The position numbers were made by a program, and so were the translations under genes. A stretch of DNA of 64,000 nt from Sceloporus undulatus. Lineage: Eukaryota; Chordata; Lepidosauria; Squamata; Phrynosomatidae. Shown here piece by piece: positions 36,535-47,900 of this stretch. Positions within the stretch are counted from its first letter, which is position 1; each line of letters opens with the position of its first letter. Below the pieces are notes generated by a model that saw only the letters and a list, made by a program, of their open reading frames with translations, was not told where the DNA came from and ran no database searches. The stretch covers positions 104,150,377 through 104,214,376 of the forward strand of contig NC_056527.1 in NCBI RefSeq assembly GCF_019175285.1. The letters run 5' to 3'.

Positions 36535-37291
36535 GTTGCATCTGCACTGGCGCCCGTTTGAGGGCACTTTAACTGCCATGGGTCCATGCTATGGAATTCT
36601 GGGAATTGCAGTTTGTGGCGGCACCAGAGCTCGTCCCTCTACATTTGCGGCTTTGACTTATACAGATTTGATTATTCACGGATTTTATTAAGATCTTTTC
36701 TCTAGGAATATCTAGGTCCTCCGGCACAACTCTGTGTTCAGCTTTCACCAAAAGACACACTGAAGAGCCCTAGAGAGATGATATTAATAAAATAATCAAT
36801 AAAATAATCAAATCCACAAAAGTCAAAGCCGCAAATGTAGAGGGACAAGTCTACTTCCTTAGGTGTTGTTGGGAGTTGCAGTCCAGCCACAGCCTAGCCC
36901 TTCTACTCCTATGGTACTTGGTCTGAAGGGCTGCATCAGCACTGGAGCAATAATCCAGTTTGAGTCCAGTTTAACTGCCTTGGGTCCATGCTTCTCTCTA
37001 GGAGTATCTAGGTCCTCCAGCACAACTCTATGATCAACTTTAACCAAAAGGCGCACTGAAGGGCCTAGGGATTCCTAGAGAGAACACTCTACTAGGCCTT
37101 TGTAGCTCCTCCAGAGCAATTCTGTGATCAATGTCTGGCAGATGTTGACCACAGAACTGCACTGGAGGACCTAGAGATTCCTAGAGAGGTGTTCCCTCGG
37201 CTAAAAAACATAGTGTTTTTATTATTTGTGGGTTTTCCACATTCACGGGAGTCCTGTGCCCCTAATCCCAGTGAATGTGGAGGGACAAGTA
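36535..37291. mobile_element. Nested fold-back elements with TTGTCCCTC ends
   Basis: Half of a 'gcagaaataatcc' MITE (36535-36632) abuts a palindrome 36632-36846 whose arms are gtccctctacatttgcggct and agccgcaaatgtagagggac. A further end (aatgtggagggacaag) closes at 37291. Between them, ctaggtcctccagcacaact-type blocks recur at about 36710, 37008 and 37100. Confidence 0.6.
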
Positions 37292-37854
37292 TATCTTTTT
37301 GTGTTACAAATGGATGTTAGATTTGCAGGACTTTGACAATCTTCCAGTAACCCCGTGGCCAGAAGGAGCAGGTGCCAGCCTCCTTTCACAGCATTTAAGA
37401 TCTGCACAAAGCTGCCTCCTGACTCTGCCTAATGTTAGGGCTAACCTTGACCAGTACTTATTGATAAAACTGCCCTCCATAAATTTTTCTGAGCCCCCTT
37501 TTATAAAACCAGCCATTATAAAAAAAACCCATAAAACTATTTGTAGAAACAAATAGCAGAAGTTAATCATGTATTGCTTACCTACAAAGACAGGAAATTA
37601 CCAGGAAAGTGTGGATGTGTTTATTATTAAACAAAAATAAATAAATATAAATCTAATCCAACTCCATTAAAGTTAGAAGAAAGAAAAACACAAGTGTTGT
37701 TTATATTAAATCACCATTTAACTTAACTCACTGCATTGAAAGCTTTCCCAGTTGATACTGAAAATTTCAATTTATTGTTCCCTCCAAGATTGTGAGAAAA
37801 GCAAAATAGTTGCTTGAATTTATCAAAACCACATTTCTCATCCATCCCTGTTTT

Positions 37855-38310
37855 TCGTATATCTCTCTTCATTTTTAAAAATCCCAAGGTGGTTCACATT
37901 AAAAACAGATACAATATAAGAGTAGCTAAAAGGAGAAAATGGTAAAAAATTAAAAGCAGTTTTAAAAAATCCCATCATTAAAAATCAGGGGAAGCTGATG
38001 GAGTTAACAGTTAGAAAAATGAACAGGAAAATGCCAGTGGCGGAAACACTCAGTACTGGCTTCCTGCCTAATTTCATCGAGGAGACCATTCCACAGGGTA
38101 GGAGTTACAACAGAGAAGGAATTAATTTAGGAATGAAGTCTTAGAGTAAAAGCAAGAACAAAATAAATAGCTTTGGGAGTCCTTCCAGGCACACTATAAA
38201 TATTGCTATAGTGGAGAGACCAGAAATAAAATTGCAAAAGCCTTTGAAAGCCCAGGCAAGTTTTAGGATTCAGTCAAACAGGTGGGATCGAAACTCATTT
38301 TAAAAAGCCT
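37855..38310. repeat. Unclassified dispersed repeat
   Basis: aaaatcccaaggtggttcac, then gaggagaccattccacaggg and gttacaacagagaaggaatt resemble a degraded reptile interspersed repeat. I cannot name its class. Confidence 0.35.
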
Positions 38311-38324
38311 GCTTTAGCATTGAA

Positions 38325-39310
38325 TTGTAGAGTTGGAAGGGACTCCACAGCCCATCAACTCCACGCTTCTGCTCAGTGTAAAAAATCCAGCTACAGCATC
38401 TGCAGCAAGTAGCTATCTAGCATCTTTTTTAAGATACCTGAGAAGAAAGAGACCCCACCACCTCTCTACATAACTGGTTCCACTGTTGATCAGCTTTTAC
38501 TGTCAAGAAGTTCCTTCTGTTGTTCAATCAAAATCTAGCCTCAGTCATGTAACTTAAAACCATTAGATATAATCCTGCTTTCTGGGAAAGCAGAAAACCA
38601 TCCTGCACCTTCCTCTCTGACTGTCCTTTGGGTATTTAAAGAGTGCTCAGTCTTCCCTTCTCAAGGTTGAACATGTCCAAATCCCTCAACTTTTCCTCAT
38701 ATGCTTTGTTTTCCATACCTCTTCTTCATTACTATTTTCTGAACCAGCTCCAACTTGTCTATAGCCTTCCTAAAATGAGGAGTCCAGAACTGATTTTAGT
38801 ACTCCAGATGAGGCCTGACTAGTGCAGAATTTAGTGGGACTATTACTTCCCTTATCTTGGAAACCACTGTTCTCTTAACAGAGGCTAAAATATTATTTGC
38901 CTTCTTTGCATCAACCCATAAGTGCTGGGCCATGTTCAACCTATGATCAACAGTAATCCTAGGATCATTTTGATATCTTCTGCTGCTAAGTGAAATATCC
39001 TCCATTCTATAAGTGTTTGTTTGGTTTTGTGGCCTAAATGTAAAATTTTCCATTTGCCTTTGCTGAATTTTGTTTCCGTCCAGTTTTCTAGCTTATCAAG
39101 GGACATTTTGAATTCTGTTATTATCTTCCAATGTGTTAACTACCCCTCCCAGTTTTGTATCATCTGCAAGTGTAGTAAAGATTTTCTCCACCTCATCATC
39201 CAAGTCATTCATAAAAATATTGAAGAGTGTCAGCTCCAGGACAGAACATTGTGGCATTCCACCTGAGACTTCCCTCTAGCTTGAAGCACAGCTGTTGATG
39301 ATGACTCCTT
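38325..39310 (-). mobile_element. CR1 LINE, 3' kilobase of ORF2 plus 3' UTR
   Basis: In reverse it runs from the RT FADDTKL-like region (LADDTKLGGVVNTLE-type, near 39125-39165) through ITVDHRLNMAQHLWVDAKKA and REVIVPLNSALVRPHLEY to the CR1 3' end (gttggaagggactccacagc). It is 5' truncated, and the frame shifts after PHLEY. Confidence 0.88.
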
Positions 39311-39399
39311 GAACATGGGTTTCCCACCAGTTTAATCAGTTTTCTAATCAAAATATCATGATCTGTGAATTTTACTGTTGTTTCTGAACATTGTATTGT

Positions 39400-39620
39400 A
39401 TTGTTGTTGCTGTGTACCTTCAAGTTGTTTCTGATTATGGACACTAAGGCCCCATCATGGAATTTTCTTGGCAAGATTTGTTCAGAGGAGGTTTGCCATT
39501 GCCTTCCCCTGAGGCTGAGAGCATGTGACTTTCCAAGGTTACCCAGTGGTTTTCATGTCCAAGGTGGGATTCGAACCCTGGTCTCCAGAGTCATAGTCCA
39601 ACACCCAAACCACTATGTTA
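39400..39620 (-). repeat. tRNA-derived SINE, reverse, full length
   Basis: gttgctgtgtaccttcaagt to the reversed head aacacccaaaccactatgtt. It sits directly beside the CR1 fragment. Confidence 0.9.
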
Positions 39621-40068
39621 AATAAGGAAACACACCGTTGGAAAGGTGGAACAGTCTGCACATATTCAAGAGCCCTTTTGTTATTGGTTTAATGAGAGAA
39701 ATTATTTGAGCTTTTCTTCTTCAGGATAGGAGACACATACTTATTCAGAGACACTCAAGCTGACTTTTTAGGAATTTGGACAATAAAGAGCTTGGCAAGT
39801 GAAATAACAAGTGATCTAGAAGTTTCCCTCCAAGAGTATTTTCATTCTTTGGCTAGTGATCTACTATATGAATATTACCACAACAGTTTTGAATGACGTG
39901 ATCTCTGTTCCTGCTCATATATGCACACACACACTTTCCGGAGGAGGGAATAAATATTTCCTGACATTTAAATATAGTGGATGGTTGGGACAATATGAGT
40001 ATCACTTTTTCACTTCACTCCTAGGTCACCACCTAATGGTGTCATGGAAGAATTACACTTTTTGCCAT

Positions 40069-40152
40069 AGTTCCTCTGAACAAATCTTACCAAGAAAACA
40101 CCCTGATAGGGTTGTCATAAGTAGGAAAAGACTTGAAGAACAATAATAACAT
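40069..40152 (+). repeat. tRNA-derived SINE tail fragment
   Basis: ttcctctgaacaaatcttac and aggaaaagacttgaagaaca only. Confidence 0.7.
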
Positions 40153-40262
40153 TGTCTTTAGTGATGCAGCTGCTCAGCTGGCTGCCACCAGTGGTTTTCT
40201 GAATGCCTTCGAGAAAAAGGCATGTTATAATACATTAAACACTCAAGAGGGGTGGTATATTA

Positions 40263-40292
40263 AATAAATAAATAAAATTAAATAAATAAAAT
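40263..40292. repeat. (AAAT)n short repeat
   Basis: Two runs of aaat/taaa units separated by a short interruption. Confidence 0.8.
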
Positions 40293-40787
40293 TATGCCTG
40301 TGTGGTGCAGAAAATCAATAATGACATACTAACTTCCTTTCAAGCTTTGGCTTGCAACTTGTTGACTATAATCTGCACCTCTGCTTTTAAAGGCACATTG
40401 ATTTCCAGATGTGCTGTGAACACCGTCACCTGCTGGCTTCTGCAGAGAAAGTTGCTGTGAAAGTCACAGCACTAGACCCAGCTGGTTCCTCCTGCACTTA
40501 CTGTGCAGATCGACTGGCAACCCATCAAGGTTCCTAGACAAGTATTGCATCCCATACCATTTAATTAGTTTGTGTAACTCTAATGGTATGTCATGCATTG
40601 CGTGACTATTATTTGTTATTTGACCTTTTAAATTTGTTGCCTGCCTTATTTTACTGAACCCCTTCCTGTATTGTTATGTATTATTTATACAGTATGTATT
40701 ATGCTATTATTTCTAAGAATGGACGGCTTGGGCAGGTTTACTTTTATATGTTTTATTGTTTGCATGTACAGCGCTATATAAATAAAG

Positions 40788-40942
40788 CATAATAATAATA
40801 ATAATAATAATAATGGCCTAAATTCTTGAAAGGCACCAGATCCCATCTTTTGAAAGCTAAGCTTTGAAAACCTTGGATGGAGTATTCCTTGCCCAAGAAA
40901 ACCCTATGAAATTCATGGGGTCACTATAAGTTGAGGGGTGAC
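40788..40942 (+). repeat. (AAT)n run followed by deleted 5S-derived SINE
   Basis: About eight aat units (40788-40813), then ggcctaaattcttgaaaggc, accagatcccatcttttgaa, agctaag and the tail ccctatgaaattcatggggt. The 5S-like head has an internal deletion. Confidence 0.7.
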
Positions 40943-41695
40943 CAGAAAGCCCCCCCCCACAAAACATATGCCACCCTTCTCCAATTAGGTTGCCCTCCAG
41001 CCATGTTGGATTATGGAAGCTACATCCCTAACATATCTGGAGGACATCCTGCTGTCCCTATATCGATTTGCCAGTGTTTTCAGCATTTTTTGGCCTTGAG
41101 CTCTGAGAAGCCCCAGTCAATATATCCAAGAGGAATCTGAAGTCCAAAACATCTGGAGGATCAAAGCTTGAGAACCACCATTTTAGGTCCTGGCTAATGT
41201 TCCTTGTGACATCAATACAAAAGGTCAAGCAAGTGAGTTAAAGACAGCTTTTTTGGTGATGGCACTGAGGCTTTGAATGCCCTCCTTCACTACTCCTCTG
41301 TTGTTGACAGAGACGGAAACATTTTGATTCAAAGGGGATTTAGATTCTAATTCTGACATTGTTTCCAATTACTTTATTAAAGGTTGGTCTTCTCCCCACT
41401 CCTTCTAGTACTGTACTGGCTTAATGATTTAGGATGGCACTGGGCTGTGGTATAGATGAGGCAGGACTCAGCATAGTTCTCCCATCTTCTCCCCCTCCCC
41501 ACTCTACCCCTTACTTTAGATGCAATCCTTATAGTCCACTGGGGAAAAGTGTGGATTTTCCTGGTCCCTTTGTAATGCGAAATATTTTGGAATGGCTTGG
41601 CCTGGGAATAGGCAATTAAGATATGTTAACATTACAAAAGACAAAAGTCCTGCTGCCAGTAGGGGTTACATGGCAAGAACTGGCTTGTTGCCTTT

Positions 41696-41897
41696 GAGGG
41701 CACATCCACACTGTCCCTGATTTTGTTCCTGTTCTGATTTTATTTTGGAGATCTATACACGTTTTATCCTAGAATATTTTCTGCCAACTCCTGGTATGAT
41801 CATAGACTTCTTCTACTAGCTCCCCAGGTTGGTTTATTCAAATCAGAAAGAGGAACAAAATCTGGGACTTTTCAATCAGACTGGATGTGCCCTTTGT
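41696..41897. mobile_element. Fold-back element with 'gggcacatccacact' ends
   Basis: Left arm gggcacatccacactgtccc and ttttgttcctgttctgatt are mirrored by aatcagaaagaggaacaaaa and agactggatgtgccctttg. About 200 bp, no coding capacity. Confidence 0.7.
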
Positions 41898-42242
41898 TCT
41901 TGGTTGTGCTATGTTTGTGTTTGAAGACACATGGTACACCATTATCTCCCTTTCTCTGCAGTATGGTTCTGTGTAGAAACAGGTGCACAGTGATGCCAGT
42001 AGGTTCTGGAATCAGAACCTATTTTTCAATCAGCACCTTGGTAGAAACTGACTGACTCACTAGTGTTCCGATGTGGGGGCTATAGGCTGGTTAGCAATCT
42101 GGAGGTGTAAGAAGGGGCACGCCCGAGCAAGGTATGAAGAAGGGGCTATGGTGCATGAGAAGCCACTGTGAGTGGAGGGGTGGTGGTTACAAAATCAGTT
42201 TGAGTAGATTATGGGCAAAGCCAGCACTATTTACAGTATTTG

Positions 42243-42690
42243 TTAACTGCCTTTGAGTTGATCTCGACTCATGGTAATTCTGTTGGTGAGACATCTCCAA
42301 CTCTCCCTATCCTTAACTGCTCTGCCCAGCTGTTGCAGGTTTAGGTCAATGATATCTCCCTGATTGAGTTTAACCTGGCCTGGGGGTCCTCCTCTCTTTC
42401 TATTTCCTTGTAACTTTCCTAGCATTATTGTCTTTTTCAGTGATTCATGCCTTCTCATGTTGTGGCCAAAGTACAACATCATGAAGTCAAAGGCTTTAAT
42501 GGCCGACATCCATAGTTTTTTGTGGGTTTGTAGAACATGGCCACATAGCCCAAAAAACCCACAAAAAACCTACAACAGCGTGAATGTATTAATCTTGGCT
42601 TCCAGGGAAAATTCAGGGTTGATCTGTTCTAAGACCTATTTGTTTGTCTTTTTGGCCATCCATGGTATCCTCAGCACTCCTCTCTAGCAC
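42243..42690 (-). mobile_element. BovB (RTE) LINE C-terminal fragment, interrupted
   Basis: In reverse it encodes MLYFGHNMRRHESLKKTIML and VKDRESWRCLTNRITMSRDQ. Further 5' sequence resumes at 42588-42690. Between them, 42486-42588 is a short repeat (gttttttgtgggtttgtaga mirrored by aacccacaaaaaacctacaa). It is dead and diverged. Confidence 0.8.
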
Positions 42691-42861
42691 CACATCTCAA
42701 ATGAGTTTAAATCCTGATAAATTGATTATCATGTAGCAGGATTAGAAAGTGGTGTAATGAGGACTGGATTGCTGGCATGGCCTCAAATGACCACTTAAGA
42801 GGGTGGGTAAGTGATGGAGGCAATAGGCTCACCTGCATTGCTATGAGGCCGACACTTTTTG

Positions 42862-43060
42862 CTAGAATCATAAAGTTGGAAGAGACCACAAGGGCTATCT
42901 AGTTCAACCCTCTGGCAGAAACTCACAATCAAAGCATCCCCAACAGATGGCCATCCTGCCTCTGTTTAAAGACCTCCAAAGAAGGGAGTGTGTTCCACTG
43001 TTGAACAGCCCTTACTGTCAGCCCTTACTGCTACAGCATCCTTACCCTCTTATTTAAAAA
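42862..43060 (-). mobile_element. CR1 LINE 3' end
   Basis: agaatcataaagttggaaga, gaccacaagggctatctagt and agatggccatcctgcctctg mark a short CR1 3' fragment. Confidence 0.85.
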
Positions 43061-43664
43061 AAGCCTAGGAGGTGGCCAGGAAAGCATGTAACATTGTTAG
43101 AGGTGGCCATTTTATTATTTCTTTACATGTAAAATATAATAAATCTTTTCTAAAATGGCCTTCAGCTGCTTATTCCCATGCAAAATATTTTTTATTATTT
43201 TATTATATTTTTTCTATACTGATCCTTCATCTCAATACATGGAACATAAAACTATTCCAACCACCCTCCAGCAAAAAGTAAGCAGAAACATACAACTCAT
43301 TAATCAAAATGAGAAAATAAAGAGTAGCCAGTCTATTAACAGCTAGACTATAAATTTATTTCAAACTCAAAATATCAGAATTCTCCCCAAGTTGTCTAAG
43401 CGAACAGGAATGTTTGACAATAATGTTCAACATTCAAAAAATCAGTGATACCTTTAGTGGGCCAAAAAAGCACAAAATGCATCCTGCAAGCTTTCAAAAC
43501 TCTACTGGTCTCTTCCATCAGACAAAGTTGTTGAAAATCCTATAGGAGAAGAAAAAGAAAATGATGATCTTAGAGTTACAGGCCTACATTTTGTTAAGTA
43601 TGTTGTTTCTGTTGTCAGTTAAGATGGTCTGGAATGTTTGAATTTATCACTGGAAAGAAAACAG

Positions 43665-43943
43665 AGCCAGAGTGATGTAGTGGTTTGAGTGGTGGACATG
43701 TCTCTGGAGACTGGGGTTAGATTCCCCACTTCACCATGAAACCCACTGGGTGGGTGACATTGGGGAAGTCACAAGTTCTCAGCCTCAGGGGAAAGCAATG
43801 GCCAACCTCTTCTGACTGAACCTTGTCGGAAAGCTCATTCTGCCAACTTCTTTCTTTCAGTTAGTCTCAAAGGTGCTGTAAGATCTCTCTGCAAAAAGAA
43901 AACCCTTTGATAGGGTTTGCCTTTGGGTTGCCATTAAGTCAGA

Positions 43944-44001
<58 letters not shown>
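43665..44001 (+). repeat. tRNA-derived SINE carrying an insertion and a long (AAT)n tail
   Basis: Head agagccagagtgatgtagtgg; the SINE is broken after gactgaacctt by a 67-base block (43829-43896) identical in type to the repeat at 24158. It then resumes with aaaccctttgatagggt. The tail is about 19 aat units (43943-44001). Confidence 0.8.
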
Positions 44002-44794
44002 TTTTCCCACCTCTCCCAGGGGGATCGAGGCAGGATTACAACCCAATATCAATATACAATATACAAGTACAATTCACAACAATAAAAACAACAATGTAGT
44101 ACAATAAAATATAAAAATAGATCACAGTTAAAACGATATTATCAAAGCAAAAGAGGAGAGAGATGTTTCAGTCTAGAACAAAGAGGTAAAATATGTTTTA
44201 TAAGGGATTAGGTGGATAAGCTCATTGGAAGAGGTCTGTCTTGTAGGCACACAACAACAACAAAGGTGGTCTGGAATGTTTTAATTTGTCACTAGAAAGA
44301 AAACAGAGCCAGCACCAACAGTTAAGCTCTTTAGATATGTTTAGCATCAGGGCAACAGTACTCCTTTTTATCCCTTTTGTTCTCATGATGGTGCTATGAT
44401 TTCAATTTGTTCACAAAGTGCCCATTAACCATAGAATTGGAAGACCTCAGTTCTATGATTCAGGTGCAGTTAGTATTTATTTTTTAACAAAATTGGTTGT
44501 TGCTTAACATATCAGAAATATAAAAGCCAGTGTTAAGACATAAAATGCAGGAGCAGGCGATAAGTGAAATGGTAATTGTGTGCTATACAGCTGAAAATAT
44601 ACCTTTGCCTGAAATGCCATTAAGGCAAAGATCTAAAATGAACTATCTGCACCATGCTGGGATGAAAGGATGGAGGGATGCTTTTTGGGGATGTCTGAGC
44701 ATGAGGAAGGCATGGAAATCTGACAGCAGAGGCGGTGCTTCCAGCCTCCCTCTCACTGTGATGATCTTTCCTTGGGCTTCTGTCTTTTGCGCAG

Positions 44795-44972
44795 GTCTGG
44801 CTGGGGCAGCCACAGAATGGGAAATCGGGCCAAGATGCCGCTGCTCCCACTGGTGTGGGGATTATGGTGCCTGACAGCTCTGCAGAAGGAGGGCACTGCA
44901 TCTGCTGCCTTCTTGCCCTCCAGTGTGGAGAGACTGTTCCAGGACTTTAGCAACATGATTGCAAAGAGCCAG
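44795..44972 (+). CDS. DKKL1: DKKL1 first coding exon: signal peptide
   Basis: The coding part is 44817-44972 (52 codons, phase 0; donor gtaaggaa). MGNRAKMPLLPLVWGLWCLT is a basic then hydrophobic signal peptide, followed by SSVERLFQDFSNMIAKSQ. The bases before the ATG follow an acceptor-like ttttgcgcag, so an upstream non-coding exon is possible. Confidence 0.88.
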
Positions 44973-47900
44973 GTAAGGAATGGCAGAGGGTGGTGGTGGT
45001 GGGGGGTCTGATGCACTTCGCCGCATAAATAGAGGCATGCTCACATACTATGCACATCAGTAATGTTCTAGAAAGCTAAGGTGTCCAAAAGAAAGAAATA
45101 CATACTTTAAAAGAAGTGGGGAAGCTTGTGAGAAACAATACTTCTGGCTATCCTAGGGAGAGTTCATTGATTTTTTTTCACATTCAAGCTAATATAATAT
45201 ATGTGTAATAGAATTTATATCCTCAGCCCTTCCATAGTAGTATCCTTCCTGTATTTATTTTCTTTCCTCCTCTCCCCGGTATAAGCTTTTAGTTCTCTTT
45301 CCTTTGCATAGCAGACAGTTCTATGTTTTGGATACATAGATGGTATTTATTGACCCCTTGGAAAAGGAAGTGCATGTGGCATGACAGCATCTAAGCACTG
45401 ACTCATTGGATATTCAGAAGAGGACTAATTGCCAGCTTTCAACTACAAACACAACATTTTGATTTCTCTAATTTATTCACAAACAAATCTCTCCTCTTAA
45501 AGAACCCATATATGTGGGGACATGAGTTACCTAATGACAACTAAGCTGTAAAATTTAAAAACTGCATCAAATCTGCTCTTCTTTTCAGTTGTAGCATATG
45601 GTCTTTTGACTTGCAGTTTGTTTTACCTGCATCCTGTGTACTGCAGAAATCACACTGGTTATAAATTCCTTAACTGTTATACTTCTCATGGAAACTGCAG
45701 ATAAGCTCTAGGCCAACTGTACTTCTGAAAGAGATCTTTATGCTCAAGGGACTCTCCTTCTCACCTTTTGGGACTCCTTTGATAAAATTTACAGCTATGT
45801 GTCTGTTATTAGGACTGCAGAGCTTCATCAACTGGCATTCTTGGTGGCTAATCTTCAAATGTGTTTGCGTGGGTTCTTTCAAAATGCATTATTTATTTCT
45901 TAAGCTAGTGTGGTTACACTGTTGGATTGGGACCTGAGAGACTCATGTTCAGGTCTCTACTGAGCTATCTCTGACCTGGGATCAGTCACTCCGTTTTCAG
46001 TCTAACCTACATCGGCTGTTATGAGGATAAAGTGAGGAGGAAATCCATGTATGCTGTCTTTAAATTTGCTAGAGCAAAGATGAAGTATAATAAGTGTAAT
46101 CAATAAACACCTATTTGTAGACATATGAAAAACTTTCCATGGGCTAAAAAGAGTATAAACTTACTGTGTTTATTCAACTTCTAAATAATTTTGTTACATT
46201 TTAATTCTACACACCTGACAAATATTGCTGTCTGGCTCATGAGGAAAGCTGCAATTGTAATAAACAGAAAATAGCCACAGCAAATAGAGGTGCGGAGCAG
46301 CACAGGGGAAAGTGTTAAAACCTCTCCAATTCAAAGATCCAATCCTGCAATTCCATAATCCCAGTCCTGTGAAGAAGACCCATTAGGGGTGGTATTTAAC
46401 ATGTACACAAAATCCGAATGATTTTAAATGCAACCATATATTTGATAAACAATTAAATCAGGCTTTGAATGTAACAACATAAATTTGTGTTATGCCAAGT
46501 CCTGGTATTTTGTTATATCTAACTTCCTCCCTGCAAACAAAACACAGTTTGCAAGCAAGCCATAACAAAACATGATAAAAAGTTATGTATGTTGTTGGCT
46601 TATACGTTCTGGCTCATTTAAACCATCATATCTAGAACTGTGGCTTCTTTGGTTTGTTTCTCCAGCTGTCCACCTTGAAACAGAAGCTGGCAAAAGCAGC
46701 AGGAGAGAAAAAAATGAGTCTTGAAAAATATACTAATTTGTTTGGTTATCTATATGACGAACATGACTAACATGACTATTCATAGCTAACATAAATTATG
46801 CCTTCCTATGATGCATAAACATGACCTTTGTTTGATGATGTACTGCCTTTTGTCAGTACTGAAACTGATGCCCAGCATTTTAGTTAAGTGATCTAAGTAC
46901 TATGATTATGATACAGGGAGAAAAATAAAAATAATTTTCTCTGTTCACTTTCTATTCTTCATCATGAGGAAAGATAATTCTTTGTCCTTTATAGGAAGTT
47001 CTAGGCACAACAGACAAGTTTGAGACGTCTGTGGACATCAGCAAGCTACCCTTAAACTACCACAATGAGGAAAAGCACAATAAGAAGGTGGGGAATGCCA
47101 CTGTGTACAGCCACCATGAAATTGACAAAGTGAGTGAGCTATAATGTAATCACTGTCTGCATTCTGAAATTATACATGTCTTTTTGATCTCTTCAGCCCT
47201 TTGTTGAGGGCTTGAAAGTAGCCATGGTGTAAACCAGGCTTAAGAGATTATTCAAATGGTGGTATGGTTCCCACAGAAAATGACATCTCCATGTCATGGT
47301 TTACACAACACTGTGGGAATGTGGGAATCTACAGTGACCAGGCTGGTTGAGGGATGTAAAAAATTAATTTTCCAAGCTCTGCTACAGTACCACCACCAAA
47401 GTGACTTCACCTATGGATTCATAGTGCTATTGAACCCTTCATGGAAAGCCAAATCATACATCCCCACAGCCATGTGACATCTTAGCTACAAGGGAGTACT
47501 TGTCAGCAGCTGTGGTTCCTGCCCTTCACTCCAAAATGCTGGACTGCCCCCAAAAGCCTAACTGCTCATCTATGCATCCCACGGTCTCACTCATTCTCCA
47601 TGCTATTCTTTTAATATCTGCAGGTGACTGATAACCGTACAGGTGATATGATTTTCTCAGAGAAAACTGTGACCTCCATTGAACAGGTAGACACCCATGC
47701 AGCTGAAGAGAAGGTAAGTACAAATGCAGGAGGCTGATGTACCTCCTCATCTTTCACCCCCAGATTTAGGCTGAGTCATTTTGTGGGTTGGGGGCAAAAA
47801 AGAGAGAAATGAACTGTGAGTGATTTGGGGTAAAGGGAAAAAAACAAATTATATTTTAGGCTCTAGAAGTTGTTCTGTATGCTGTTCTAAGCGTGAGATA

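Noticed and set aside
39125-39165. Host reverse-transcriptase-like gene
   Set aside because: The LADDTKL-type motif is part of a truncated CR1 LINE.
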